A DNA stretch of 64,000 nucleotides. Origin: Sweltsa coloradensis (lineage: Eukaryota; Arthropoda; Insecta; Plecoptera; Chloroperlidae). Positions 31,794 through 45,202 of this stretch are shown in pieces. The DNA lies in assembly GCA_024449915.1 (NCBI GenBank), contig JAMZAV010004548.1, positions 1 through 64,000 of the forward strand. Direction: 5' to 3'. Both the position numbers and the translations under genes were made by a program. A model generated the notes under the pieces. The model did not search any database. It was given only the letters and a program-made list of their open reading frames with translations, and was not told the DNA's origin. Position 1 is the first letter of the stretch. Every line of letters starts with the position of its first letter.

Positions 31794-34339
31794 CTGCAAC
31801 ACGGGTCAGCACAGTCAATGTATGCTATGATAATAACAAATCTAGCCGAGACAACCATCGATCCAGTAAGCAACAAGTACCTATAAAAGTACAATATGAG
31901 TCAGCAGTGTGGATAACTTTGCTATTTTAATACTTCTTTTTTTTTTATTGACAAAATGAATACAAGTGGTTTAGCAGGTATTGTGATTGATTCTACTTGG
32001 TTTAGATTGCCCACCTCGTCCGGTCGTCCCTTCTATAGTAACCACAGGTGTCAGCAATAAGAGGGGTCTCGCTGACCGGCCCAGAGAACATGATCATTAT
32101 ATGGAAACAAGAAGTGCTAGAGCGGCATCAAAGCTGTTTCCCGGAGACCCCAACCTCCCTAGTTCCAAGGCCACACCTCCTTGCGATCGGACGAACAGTT
32201 TGGGGGCTACGGTCGATTAAATTTCGAGGATAAATTGATAGAAGATACAGGCAGACCCCTTGATTTACTAAACAACGCTTAAAATGCTCTTTTAATTCTA
32301 AGCTATGCGCTATCTTATTCTCGCTTCGGGTACAATAGTTTAGCTTCAGGCAGTAGTGTGGCAGCAGGGGCGTAACTACGGAGGGCGACGCCCCCCCAAA
32401 TTAAGTCAGAGTGGGGCGTGGAGGGGCACAAATTTTTGCAGGTATTTTGTAAACTGTCAATCTTCACAATTATATAAATTATCGACGAATCCACGCTTAA
32501 ACATAGTAAAAAACACGCCATTTGCATTGTTAAAAATAAAAAAATTACTGGGGCTAAGTGTGTAAGTGCCCCAGACCCCAGTAAGGTGCGACTATTGCAA
32601 ACCTGATCAGTCAGGAAAAATAGCCTTACAAACCCAAATTTTATTAGTAGGGTAGGGGTGAAACTTATTTTTTGAAAATGTATGAAGAACCCACATTATG
32701 CGAGTCAATTATTTTACTTTAAAGAATCTTCTTCTATGATGTATTTTTTAAACTCACACACATACTTTATCAAATGTGGGAGTTACTAGCACGCTTGTTA
32801 CTTCGGGGAATTATGGGTAAAGTCTAAAAATAACGGTGAAACGCATTTAACCATGATTGCTCTAATTAACTCGCAAGTGACAGTGCAGCCTCCAAAGCTG
32901 ACATCTTTGGTGTATTCAGCACCACGAAAATAAAAACAAAATAGGAATTCCTAAATCAGAGAAATATATAGAATGATTTTCATAAGGATCTTAAATTGAG
33001 CAAAATATAACTGCCTTGAACAAAATGATCCCGGAGGTTGTGCCCCTTAAATCCCATGATGAAGTCTACTTGTTAAAGCTTCGACCTATCAATTGCACTC
33101 CTGCAGTGGTGTCATGCGAGTATACGGCGTAAACTCAAAACTCAAAACGCAATACAAATCAGAATATATGGTAAACGCTGTGTATGGTGCATATAATTAT
33201 ACTCTCGTAGAACAAATGAGGAAATCCAATGTCAAGTCAAAGCACGTAATCTAATTTTGCAATCTCACCAATAACCAGTAACAAATACAAACAACTGTGA
33301 CAAAAACTAGCAAAATTATTTTAAAACATGCCTAAAACTCTTTATATCCTTCAATCACATTCTTAGAATCAGAAAATTTTCCGGGTCTATGCGTCCCGGG
33401 GTCACACTAGCTAAATGAAAGCCCCCCCCCCCCCATTGTACTAAATCATGTTCTTTACTTACGAAAGAGCTTACGCCCATAAATATATTTTTAAAGACAC
33501 CACTTCACACCTTATAATGAGTTGAAAAGGCGCCACTGCCAGATCCACACTAGTTGGGGGGTGGAGTCCCCCAGACCCTTATTGTACCAGGATACATGGG
33601 TAATGATTGTGGTTATAAAAATGTTTGCTCTACCAAAAAACAAGGGCTAGTTACACCACTGTGTGGCAGCAAATAATGTTTTTATAATTCAATAAGGAAC
33701 TATGGATGCTTTTCAAAATAAACTTTTCAAATAACGAAAGCTGCAGAACTTATTTTATAAATCAAAAGATTTCAACTTTTTTCAACATAAGATAATAAAA
33801 ACAATCTTTTACAAATTAATGTCAATACATGACCACAATACTAGACAACATCAAAATAAATTTAATTAATGACAACAAAGTTCTGGATTTATTAACGAAA
33901 TTTAAAGCTTGTAAAGTGACTCTGTTTTATCTTAATTCTTTTTCAGCAAAGTAATAATCAGTTTCTCTTCAGTTCGTTATAAAAGGGCTTGACTGTATCA
34001 TGGCAATATTGTCAAGAATGGGCTAGTTCCTAGTCCATTTTTTCTTTTTTTTTAAAGTTAAAATCATTAAACCAAGGGGGATATTTCACACGATCAACTG
34101 GGGTGTTTTAGCAGGAAGTAAATTTGACGTAAATGGGTCTGTTTTCAAAAGAGAAGTTTCGGTAGTGCTGACACTAAACATTTTCAGCACAAATTTTTAA
34201 CCCACTATTAACTTTGTTTGGGTAGTTTAACTAAAAAGTCTGATGTCCCCGGAACTGAGTGGTATTTGCAAACCCCCAAGGGGGTGGGGGTGCGCCTGAT
34301 TGGTGGGAAACCGGCAATGAGCGGAGATGCGAGGGGGGC
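31794..34339 (-). other. Intron of the protease gene, part left of the satellite
   Basis: No exon is recognisable in this stretch. Around 32,360-32,660 and 33,500-33,660 there are phrases such as GGGGCGTAACTACGG and GGGGGGTGGAGTCCCCCAGA that look like relics of short interspersed repeats. A poly-C run sits near 33,422. The rest is AT-rich. Confidence 0.5.
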
Positions 34340-37300
34340 CTAGGTAGCGAGGGGGGTTTAAACCCTTGGGGGGCCTGAAAGTGAGAGCGAACAGAAAAAT
34401 CGTGGGGGGGGTTCAAACCCTTGGGGGCCTAACGTAAAGCCAGTAAACTTGAGGGGTTCAACCTTGGGGACCTGAAAAGTAAGAGCGAACTGAAACTCTG
34501 AGGGGTTCACCTTTGGGGCCTGAACAAACGAATTTAAGATCGGGAGGGGGGGCAACCTGGGACCTACGTAAGACAAAAGTGAAGACTCGTGGAGGAGTTC
34601 AACCTTGGGGACCTGAACTAAGAGCGAAAATAAAAACTCTGGGGGGGTTCAACCTTGGGGACTGAACTTTTTGGGCCCACATAAGACTCGTGGGGGGTTC
34701 ACCTTGGGCCTGAAAGTAGAGAGCGAACAGTGAAGACTCGTGGAGGGGTTCAAACCCTTGGGGGCCTGACGTAGGAGCGAACATAAGACTCTGGAGGGGT
34801 TCAACCTTTTGGGGCCCGAACGTGAGAGCGAAAATGAAACCGTGAGGGGTTTAACCTTGGGACCCGAACCGTCGAGAGCGAACAGTGAAAACTCGTGGGG
34901 GGGTCACCTTTGGGGACCTGAACGTAAGAGCGAACAGTGAAGACCGTGGATGCCTTACACCATGGGACCGTGACTAGCCTAACAATGGGTGAAGATCGAA
35001 GAGCCAAGCCATCACCAACTGCTGAGGACACCATTCGACCAAGTCTAACAGTGAAGACCTCGTGTAGGGGTTCAAACATTGGGGACCTGAACGTAAAGAG
35101 CGAACAGTGAAGATCGTGGGAGTGCTCCACCTGGGACCCGTGACGAGCCTACATGAGGTGAAGATCGAAGAGCCAACCAGCACCAAACTGTGCCTGAGGA
35201 CACCAATTTCGTACCAGAGTCATAACAGTTAAGTCTCGTGGAGTGCCTTACACATGGGACCGTGACTAGCCTAACATGAGGTGAAAGATCGAGAGCCAAG
35301 CATCACCAACTGCTGGACACCATTTCGTACCAGAGTCATAACATTGAAGACTTCGGGGAGGGGTTCACCACTTGGGGGGGGGGGGACCTGAACGTAGAGA
35401 GCGAACAGTGAGACTCGTGGAGTGCCTTAACACATGGGACCGTGACTACCTAAACATGAGTGAAGATTTCGAAGAGCCAAGCATCACCAACTGCTGATAG
35501 ACACCATTCGTACAGGTCATAAAGTGACGACTCGTGGAGTGCCTTACACATGGACCCCCGCACACCGCGACCTAGCCTAACATGAGGTGAAGATCGAAGA
35601 GCCAAGCATCACCAACTGCTGAGGGACACGTATTTCGTACCAGAGGTCATAACAGTGAGACGCGTGGAGGGGTTCAAACTTGGGGACTTAACGTAGAAGC
35701 GAACGTGAAGACATCCTGGAGTGCCTTACACATGGACCGTGCCTAGCCTACATGAGGTGAGAAGATCGAAGAGCCAAAGCTCACCAACTGCTTGAGGACA
35801 TAACCATTACGTACCAGAGTCAGAACAGTGAAGACTCGTGGGAGGGGGTCAACCTTGGGGTACCTGAACGTAGAGAGCGAACGATTGAAGACTCGTGGAG
35901 TGCCTTACACATGGGACCGTGACCTAGCCTAACATGAGGTGAAGATCGAAGAGCCAGCATCACCAAACTCTGGGGACACCATTCGTACCAAGTCATAACA
36001 GTGAAGACTCGTGGAGTGCCTTACACAGGGACCAGCCGGCGACTAGCCTACACATGAGGTGAAGATCGAAGAGCCAAGCATCACCAACGGCTGAGGACAA
36101 CCATTTCGTACCAGAGTCATAACATGAAGACGTCGTGGAGGTTTTCAATCCTTTGGGACCTGAACGTAGAGAGCGAACAGTGAAGACGCGTGTGGAGTGC
36201 CTTACACATGGGACCGTGAATAGCCTAACAAGGTGAAGATCGAAGAGCCAAGCATCACCAACTGCTGAGACACCATTCCGTACCAGAGTCAAACGTGAAG
36301 ACGCGTGGAGTGCCTACACATGGGACTCGTGACTAAACCTAAGACATTGAGTGAAGATCGAAGAGCCCAAGCATCCACCAACTGAGGACACCATTCGTAC
36401 CAGAGTCATAACAGTGAAGACTCGTGGAGGGGTTCAACCTTGGGGACCTGAACGTAGAGAGCGAACAGTGAAGACTCGTGGAGTGCCTTACACATGGGAC
36501 CGCGACTAGCCTAACATGAGGTGAAGATCGAAGAGCCAAGCATCACCAACTGCTGGGGACACCATTCGTACCAGAGTCATAACAGTGAAGACTCGTGGAG
36601 TGCCCTTACACTGGGACCGAAGGGGGGGAGGGGGAGGGGGGGGGGGACTAGCCTAACAATGAGGTGAAAATCGAAGAGTCAAGCATCACCACTGCTGATG
36701 CCATTCGTACCAAGTCATAACGGTGAAGACTCGTGGGAGTGCCTTATACACATGGAAACCGTGACTAGCCTAACAATGAGGTGAAGATCGAAGACCAAGC
36801 ATCACCAACTGCTGAGGACACTATTCGTACCAGAGTCATAACAGTGAAGACTCGTGGAGGGGTTCAACCTTGGGGAGCTGAACGTAGAGAGCGAACAGTG
36901 AAGACTCGTGGAGGGGTTCAACCTTGGGGACCTGAACGTAGAGAGCGAACAGTGAAGACTCGTGAGTGTATTACACATGGGACCGGAGGGAGTGACTAGC
37001 CTAACATTGATGTGAAGATCGAAAGCCAGCATCACCAACTGCTGAGGACACTCATTCCGTACCAGAGTCATAACCAGTGAAGACTCGTGGAGGGGTGCAA
37101 CCTGGGGGACCTGAACGTAGAAGCGAACATTGAAGACTCGTGGAGTGCCTTACACATGGGAACCGTACTTAGTCCTAACATGAGGTGAAGATCGAAGAGC
37201 CAAGCATCAACCAACTGTGCTTGAGCACCATTCGTTACCAGAGTCAGAACAGTGAAGACTCGTGGAGGGGTTCAACCTTGGGGACCTGAACGTAGAGAGC

Positions 37301-40300
37301 GAACAGTGAAGACTCGTGGAGGGGTTCAACCTTGGGGACCTGAACGTAGAGAGCGAACAGTGAAGACTCGTGGAGGGGTTCAACCTTGGGGACCTGAACG
37401 TAGAGAGCGAACAGTGAAGACTCGTGGAGGGGTTCAACCTTGGGGACCTGAACGTAAAGCGAACAGGTAAGACTTCGTGAGGGGTTCAACCTTGGGTACC
37501 TGAACGTAGAGAGCGAACAGTGAAGACTCGTGGAGGGGTTTCGAACCTGGGACCTGACGTAGAGAGCGAACGTTAAGACTCTGGAGGAGTTCAACCTTGG
37601 GGAGCTGAACTAGATAGCGACAGTGAGGACTCTGGAGGGGTTCAAACTTGGGGAACCTGAAACGTAGAGAGCGAACATGAAGACTCGTCGGAGTGCCTTA
37701 ACACATGGACCGTGACTAGCCTAACTGAGTGAAGAATCGAAGAGCCGAAGCATCAACCACTGCTGAGTACAAACCATTCGTACCAGAGTCTAACATGAAG
37801 ACTCGTGAGGGGTTCAACCTTGGGGAACCTGAACGAGAGAGCGAACAGTGAAGACCTCGTGGAGTGCCTTACACATGGACCAGTAACTAGCCAACATGAG
37901 GTGAAGAGCGAAGAGCCAGCATCACCAACTGCTGAGGACCCCATTCGTACCAGGAGGCCCTACCAGTGAAGACTCGTGTGAGTGGTTCAAAGCCTTGGGG
38001 ACCTGACGTGAGAGCGAACATGAAGACTCGTGGAGTGCTTACACATTGGGACGGGCGGTGGACTAGCCTAACATGAGTGAAAGATCGAAAGTCCAACCAT
38101 CACCAACTGCTGAGACACCATTCGTACCAGGTCTAACAGTGAAGTCCTCGTGAGTGCCTACACATGGGACCGCGACTACCTACATGACGTGGTGGGAAAG
38201 ATCGAAAGCATCACCAACTGCTGAGGACACCATTCGTACCAGAGTCATAACAGTGAAGACTCGTGGAGTGGTTCAACCTTGGGGAGCTGAACGTAGAGAG
38301 CGAACAGTGAAGACTCGTGGAGGGCCTTAACACATGGGACCGGTAGCCTAATCATGAAGGTGAAATCGAAGAGCCAGCATCACAACTGCTGAGACACACA
38401 TTCGTACCAGAGTCATAACAAGTGAGACTCATGGAGGGGGTTCAAACCTTGGGGAGCTGAACGTAGAGAGGCAAAGTGAAGACTCGTGAGGGGTTTCAAC
38501 AACCTTGGGGACCCTGAACGTATAGAGCCGAACGTGAAGACTCGTGGTGGGGGTTCAACCTTGGGGGACCTGAACGTAGAGAGCGACAGTGAAGACTCGT
38601 GGAGTGCCTTACACATGGGACCGTGACTAGCCTAACATGAGGTGAAGAGCGAAGAGCCAAGCATCACCAACTGCTTAGGAACACCATTCGTACCAGAGTC
38701 TAACATGAAGACTCGTGGAGTGTTCAACTTGGGGACCTGAACGTGAGAGCCGAACAGTGTGGAAGACTCGTGGAGTGCCTTACACATGGGACCGCGACTA
38801 GCCTAACATGAGGTGAAGATCGAAAAGCCAAGCATCACCAACTGCTGAGGACACTATTCGTACCAGAGTCATGACAGTAAGACTCGTGGAGGGGTTCAAC
38901 CTTGGGGGGAAAAACCTGAACGTAGAGAGCTGAACATGAAGACCTCTGGAGTGCCTTACACATGGGACCGGTAACTAGCTAACATGAGGTTGATCGAAGA
39001 GCCAAGCATCACCACTGCTGAAGGACAAAACCATTCGGTACAGATTCCATAACAGTGAAGACTCGTGAGGGGTTTTCAAACCTTGGGGACCTGAGACGTA
39101 GAGAGCGAACAGTGAAGACTCGAATGTCTAGTACATATCTGCCTTACACATGGATAAACCAAAAAAAAGAAAAATATGACTAGCCTAACATGAGGTTGAA
39201 TATCGAACGAGCCAAGCATCCACTGCTGAGGACACCATTCGTACCAGAGTCATAACAGTGAAGACTCGTGGAGTGGTTCACCTTGGGGAGCTGAACGTAG
39301 AGAGCGCACAGTGAAGACTCGTGGTAGGGTTCAACGTTGGGACCTGAACGTGAGAGCGAACAGTGGAAGACTCGTGGAGTGCCTTACACATGGACTCGCG
39401 ACTAGCCTAACATAGGTGAAGATCGAAGAGCCAAGCATCACCAACTGCTCAGGACACCATTCTTACGCAAGTCATAACAGTGAAACCGTGGAGGGTTTCA
39501 ACCTTGGGGAAGACCTGAAACGTAAGAGCGAACAGTGTAAGACCTCGTGGAGTGCCTACACATGGGACCGTGACTAGCCTAACATGAGGTGAAGATCGAA
39601 GAGCCAAGCATCACCAACTTTGAGGAACCATTCTAACCAGAGTCATAACATGAAGACTCGTGGAGTGGTTCAACCTTGGGGACCTGAACGTAGAGAGCGT
39701 CTCAACAGTGAAGCCGTGGATGGGGGTTCAACCTTGGGGACCTGACGTAAGAGCGAAAAGTGAAGACTCGTGGAGTGCCTTACACTGGGGAGCCGTGACT
39801 AGCCTAAACATGAGGTGAAGATCGAAGAGCCAAGCATCACCACCTGCTGAGGACACCATTCGTACCAGAGTCATAACAGTGAAGACTCGTGGAGGGGTTC
39901 AACCTTGGGGACCTGAACGTAGAGAGCGAACAGTGAAGACTCGTGGAGTGCCTTACACATGGGACCAGTGCCTACCTAACATTAGGTGAAGAATCGAAGA
40001 GCCAAGCATCACCAACTGCTGGGGACACCATTCGTAGCCAGAGTCATAACAGTGAAGACTCGTGAGGGGTTCAACATTGGGGCCTGAAACGTAGAGAGCG
40101 AACAGTGAGACTCGTTGGAGTGCCTTACACATGGGACCGTGACCTAGCCTAACATGAGGTGGAAGATCGAAGAGCCCAGCATCCCAACTGCTGGGGACAC
40201 AATTCGTAACCAAAGTAGTCATAACAGTGATAGACTCGTGGAGGGGTTTCAACCTTGGGGACCTAACGTAGAAGGAGCGAACAGTGAAGACTCCGTGGAG

Positions 40301-41255
40301 TGCTTACACATGGGACCGTAGACTAGCCTAACGGAGGTGAAAGATCGAAGAGCCAAGCATCACCAACTGCTGGGGACACCATTCGTACCAGAGTCATAAC
40401 AGTGAAGACTCGTGGAGGGGTTCAACCTTGGGGAGCTGAACGTAGAGAGCGAACAGTGAAGACTCGTGGAGGGGTTCAACCTTGGGGACCTGAACGTAGA
40501 GAGCGAACAGTGAAGACTCGTGGAGTGCCTTACACATGGGACCGTGACTAGCCTAACATGAGGTGAAGATCGAAGAGCCAAGCATCACCAACTGCTGAGG
40601 ACACCATTCGTACCAGAGTCATAACAGTGAAGACTCGTGGAGGGGTTCAACCTTGGGGACCTGAACGTAGAGAGCGAACAGTGAAGACTCGTGGAGTGCC
40701 TTACGGCGCGCGGGTGGGCGGGCCGGGGTGTTGTGGCACTACTGCCGGTACATGAGGTGAAGATCGAAGAGCCTAAGCATCACCAACTGCTGAGGACACC
40801 ATTCGTACACAGAGTCCTAACAGTGAAAGAACCGTGAGTGCCTTACACATGGGACCCGTACTAGCCTAACATGGGTGAAAGATCGAAGAGCCAAAGCATC
40901 ACCAACCTGCTGAGACACTGACTATTCGTACGCAGAGCCTAACAATGAAGACTCGTGGAGGGTTTTTCAACCTGGGGACCTGAACGTAGAGAGCGAACAG
41001 TTGAATGACTCTGGAGTGCCTCACACATGGGACCGCGACTAGCTAACATGAGGTGGAAGATCGAAGAGCCAGCATCACCAACTGGACTGCTGAGTACACC
41101 ATTCAGTACCCAGAGTCATACAGTGAAGACCTCTCGTTGATTGCCTTACACATGGAACCGTGACTAGCCGGGACCGGACTAGCCTAACATGAGGTGAAGA
41201 TCGAAGAGCCAAGCATCACCAACTGCTGAGGACACCATTCGTACCAGAGTCATAA
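34340..41255. repeat. Two-module satellite array (54 bp and 117 bp)
   Basis: Module A is 54 bp (GTGAAGACTCGTGGAGGGGT ... AGAGAGCGAACA). Module B is 117 bp (GTGAAGACTCGTGGAGTGCC ... CCAGAGTCATAACA). Both start with the same 16 bases. They alternate as AB, AAB, B or A runs, for example four A modules at 37,247-37,456. I count about 35 B modules by eye. AB is 171 bp. The left edge (34,340-34,930) is made only of diverged A modules; the right end stops sharply at 41,255. Many single-base gaps look like read errors. Module A has no stop in one frame on each strand, which creates false ORFs such as 37,207-37,594. The array lies in an intron. Confidence 0.95.
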
Positions 41256-41606
41256 AGGGAAAGAGTAAGCAAAGTTCTTAAAATAATAGTAATGTCGGTA
41301 ATGCTAAGAGATACGATCCCACGTTCGGTTGAGTAGAATGCATGAGCTTCCCGATAACAGGCAAGAGTAGGCTGTTCCATCACTTTTAATACAGTGCGTC
41401 CTTCTTATGCTGAACTTTGACTCATGCTGTACGGTCACCACCACCCCATGAACTCCCCACTCCAGACTCAAGATCCTAGAAGGTCCCCGGAGGAATCTAC
41501 GCCCCCACTACACCTTCTCCGGCATTAACATTCAACTTGACAATATCAACGACATCATATTATCTAATGGCTTTAGAGTTTCTGCCCGACTCGTGTGTTG
41601 ACTTAC
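41256..41606 (-). other. Intron of the protease gene, part right of the satellite
   Basis: This is unique-looking sequence between the end of the satellite and the donor site at 41,606. I see no exon or repeat in it. Confidence 0.5.
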
Positions 41607-41909
41607 AGTTCCGTTGTTCCCAGGTTGTAGTTGAGTCATCTCCCACTGGTTCTGCCAGTCCACGCACACTTGATTCACGTGTGTCGTGATCTGCAGCTTG
41701 ACCTTGAGCCTCAAGAGAGCGATGTCGTTCTGGAATCTCGTCGACCTGCCGTGGTAGGGGTTAGGGATAGAGATCATCTCCACTTTACTTCTCTGGACCC
41801 TGGTCTCGTTCAGCTCCTCATTCCAGCCCGGGTTTCAGCTTCCCAGCTGCAATGTAGTAGGTAGCATTCTTCTTCCTGCTGTATGTAGAGTCCCAGAAGC
41901 AGTGGGCGG
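41607..41909 (-). CDS. Serine protease (S1), middle exon with catalytic His and Asp
   Basis: Reading on the minus strand from the acceptor TTATTACAG, the exon gives AAHCFWDSTYSRKKNATYYI (catalytic His in AAHC). After a frame change near 41,810 it gives RFQNDIALLRL (catalytic Asp) and NQVCVDWQNQWEM, ending LQPGNNGT before the donor GTAAGT. It joins exon 45,203-45,370 in phase (S|AAHC, codon split after its first base) and exon 31,437-31,793 in phase 0. The exon is one base out of register overall, so a single-base indel lies in it, probably a read error since the outer exons are clean. If real, the gene is broken here. Confidence 0.85.
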
Positions 41910-42712
41910 CTGTAATAATATGATATATTGTTTACCAGTGGCGTTGAAAACAGGGGGGAAATCCCTCAAGTTTGGCCCAAGGGGGAGGGAAAGTTAAGAG
42001 CTATATTCAACACAACTTTTGGATGTGACTAGTAAAGATATCAATTTCTTTACCATTAAGCTCTAGTGTATGAAGGCTGTGATTGAGTAATTTTATTTGT
42101 TTGTTAGCACCTCGCTGGTCAATGAGGCAGCTACTCCTTCTATATTGACAAAATTCTCAAGATACCCACTTAATTGTTGTCGCTCTCTACCGATCAAACG
42201 GCTGCTGAGATCTTAGTGAAGTATGTAGCTGGCATTAAGAAATCTCTAGGCTTAATAGTGATGAGTTTGATTCGTTGACATATTGGCAACATTTATAATC
42301 TTCGGTACTTGTATGATTAAGCGCATAAATAACCAATAATAAATAACCGTGTTACAAAATAAAATTAAAGGGACACTCAACGAAGTCAATTGTTTGTGTT
42401 ACATAATATGTGTGCACTCCTTGTTGTTATGGGTGAACAACCTGCAGTTTATATTCTGGGAGTTGACGCAAATCAGTTGGTCGGACTAGAGCGTGGAGTT
42501 GTAGTAAGTAAATGTCTACCTGTAGGCCCACGACAATAAAACCACCGACTGAATCTCACGCCAGTAGTTCAACTTATTATTATTATTCCAAAAATATTTC
42601 CTTATAAGACGAAAAATAGATTCAAGATTCAAGATGTTTATTGCCATTGGGAAATATATACATGTGTAAATTTAATTAGGCATTTCATTTATTTCAGAGC
42701 TTAAAATGTACC

Positions 42713-42786
42713 CGTCCTGATGGTCTAGTGGATAAGACGCCTGTCTGGAATCAAGAGATCCGTGGTTTGATTCCCGGTTGGGGCGG
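42713..42786 (+). repeat. tRNA-derived repeat (SINE head)
   Basis: TGGTCTAGTGGATAAGAC is a good A box and GGTTTGATTCC a near-consensus B box, 74 bp end to end. The acceptor and T stems pair poorly, and the anticodon arm has no proper stem. A SINE head or pseudogene is more likely than a gene. Confidence 0.5.
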
Positions 42787-43048
42787 ACTTTTTTAATTTC
42801 TGAATTGTAGTAAATAATAAAACGCATTAATGATAACTACTAAATAACAAATTTGCATAGGTACTAATACAGTTTAAACAACGCTCCTACACAAAAAGTA
42901 GATGTTGGTCTTGCCTCTTGCCTCTTGCTCATCCAAATAATCTTGAAGGGAATAATTTGCTTTGTTTCGCAAGTTATTTTTGACTGTTACTTTAAATTTG
43001 TCAATTTCAGAGATATCGTTTAGGTCATTAGGAAGTTTGTTTAACAGT

Positions 43049-43122
43049 TAGGCTCGTTGGTCTTATGGTTAGCGTATCTGCTTTCAATGCAGAAGGTCCA
43101 GGGTGCGATTCCCGTCAAAGTC
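43049..43122 (+). repeat. tRNA-derived repeat with a UCA-type anticodon loop
   Basis: TTGGTCTTATGGTTAGCGTA resembles an A box and GGGTGCGATTCCC a B box. The anticodon stem TCTGC/GCAGA is perfect and encloses TTTCAAT, which would give anticodon UCA. The acceptor ends do not pair. It is a relic or SINE rather than a suppressor or selenocysteine tRNA. Confidence 0.5.
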
Positions 43123-43683
43123 AGAAGTTTTTTAACTTCTGATTTGGACTTAAGTCCATCAGTTCTTGTCATAGGAGTTTGAATACGGTGACTTTGGAGA
43201 CGTCCAAGCAACGAAGCACATAATAAATTCAGAGTTGTTCTGAATCGGCCTTGTTGATTCTGGCGTTGATCCGCCGGTGTTTGCACTGTCCATACCACTG
43301 ATATTTCCTTTTAAAAGATATCGATCTTTGGTTGGTTTTCGCTCACTCGTCGATTGCGTTAGGGCCTACAGGGTTGGCTTGGTCGCTTTGATTTACTGTC
43401 CCCCAATGAAAATCAGTTATATAACTGAGTGGGTTGTCAAATACAATTTTATTTATTTATTTATTTTGAAATATAGAATGATTTGGGATAGTTTGCTATT
43501 ATGATGTTCAAGATAAATGTTATTAAATTGTCTTGTTTCATATGAATGTATTTCTTTGTTTTTCATTAAATGATGAATGTTTTGATTGACAATTAGTACT
43601 GATTAATAAATGTTTAGAATGTATAGGATTAGAGTATTTAGAGTTTTGAAAGTACTTTATACAGAAATTAAAAAGTGACTACA

Positions 43684-43753
43684 CCAAAGATCGAATGCGG
43701 GACCTTTGTATGTCCGGGCTATGGTCTTATACCAACTGAGCTATGCGCCCACC
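43684..43753 (-). repeat. tRNA-derived repeat, minus strand
   Basis: On the minus strand CATAGCTCAGTTGGTATAAG is a near-perfect A box and CGCATTCGATC a weak B box. The ends pair poorly. It is probably a tRNA pseudogene or SINE head. Confidence 0.45.
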
Positions 43754-44334
43754 AATTTAAAACTGTTTAATTCTTTTGTCTGGTTTGTACATGGTTAATA
43801 ACGTGTGTAGAGCAGATTGCACTGCCTATTATAGACAACACGAAATTAACTTCTAGGAAAACGCTCAGTTGGACGCGTTGATAAGCGAGCACGTGCTATA
43901 CAATTTGTTGATGTTCCAAATTTCAACCTGATCTGAATCTTCGTGCAATTTTCTTTGGAACGATTTTGCCACAAAACTAATGGCATTCAGTCCAGATCGA
44001 AGCTTGCGGATGGTCCAAATTTTCAACTCGATCCGAACCACCGTTCGACCGCTATCATGAGCCAAAAAAGCTGTGCGACTTTCCGTTGCCATGGTAACGG
44101 TTCTTTGTAATAATGCAATTGTCATCTACACTACTTATCGGATCAAAATAAAATTAACATATTTGTGACCGGACGGACATTCTAAATGATTTGGCCACCT
44201 CAGATTTTGTCGCCGTTGAGTTTGAAAAAAAAAACTTTCGATTAACTTTAATGTAACTTTGTAAGTTTTTGACGATTTTGCCACAATACTAATGGCATTC
44301 AATCAAGAACGAAGCTTGCGGATAGTCCAAATTT

Positions 44335-45075
44335 AAACTCGATCCGAGCCTCCGTTCGAACATTATGGCGAGACATACGAACAAAAAAACAAACAAACAA
44401 AAACAAAAAACAAAACCAGTGACAATTTTTTCCGGCAGAGTCAAATGGAAACGCCCACTAAATTAATTAAGTTGGCTCGATGCCCGGTGTAGTCACTTTT
44501 TTTAAGTTCTGTCAAAAGTACTAACATAACAGCGTCATAGTCGCCTACTATATAAAGCCAAGATAAAACATATGTATTGAAACAGTTTGTACCAAGCCGA
44601 TTCCCAAACGCACACTTCATTCGCGTTAATAGACGAGAAGATTTTCTTAATTCTACCACTTATATCCCGTGTTGACTTGTCATTGTAAACAATAATAAAA
44701 TTACCGGTATATTCCTTATGAGTTATTATACGATATCACTTTGTGAATGTTCAAGCCAAGTGGCATCCTCCTTTCATAGTTGCAGGGTGGTTTGCGAACC
44801 ACTCGCTGTGTCCAGTTGTGTGCAGTCTTCAACAAATCAGTTTTCGTTAAGAAGTCCAAGTGCTGGGCTGTGAGCAAACCGGGAATCAGACAAAACCACC
44901 TCAATCCGACAGGTACAATGTTTGTTTATTAAGCGAGCGAAGCGAGCGTTTCCATTTGACTCTGCCGGAAAAATTTGTCACTCGTTTTGTTTTGTTTTGT
45001 TTTTTTTTGCTTTTGTTGTTTTTTGTTTGTATGTCTCCCCATAACGTTCGAACGGAGACTCGGATCGATTTGAAA
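44335..45075. repeat. Inverted pair of a GCGAGCGAAGCGAGCG-type repeat
   Basis: The segment 44,335-44,452 (GATCCGAGCCTCCGTTCGAA, an A/C-rich stretch, CCGGCAGAGTCAAATGGAAA) is inverted at about 44,945-45,075. The outer end of the second copy carries AGCGAGCGAAGCGAGCG. About 490 bp without recognisable coding sequence lie between them. The pair could be the ends of one non-autonomous element or two separate copies. Confidence 0.65.
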
Positions 45076-45202
45076 TTTTGACCAATTTTGTCCTTTGAGG
45101 CATAATCTAACTTTTGGAAGCAAATACTTTGATGTTGATTGGAAAATAAATAGGTACATGACAATGATTGAACATATAATGGGTTGTTGTTGATCAGCCT
45201 AC

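Larger units (their letters stand above)
41910..45202 (-). other. 3.3-kb intron of the protease gene, rich in short repeats
   Basis: It contains three tRNA-like sequences, two inverted copies of a repeat ending in GCGAGCGAAGCGAGCG, and AT-rich sequence. From about 43,857 a CTAGGAAAACGCT phrase matches the left end of the element at 59,574. No additional exon was found. Confidence 0.55.

Noticed and set aside
36781..37594. Overlapping open frames of 72-116 codons on both strands
   Set aside because: They translate the 54-bp satellite module, which has a length divisible by three and no stop in one frame on each strand. They are not genes.
34340..41255. Regular repeats that could be taken for a CRISPR array
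   Set aside because: The units abut directly or alternate with another repeated module; there are no unique spacers, and the setting is a eukaryotic intron.
43049..43122. A tRNA with UCA anticodon (suppressor or selenocysteine)
   Set aside because: The anticodon stem is perfect, but the acceptor ends do not pair and the extra structure of a selenocysteine tRNA is absent. A tRNA-derived repeat explains it better.
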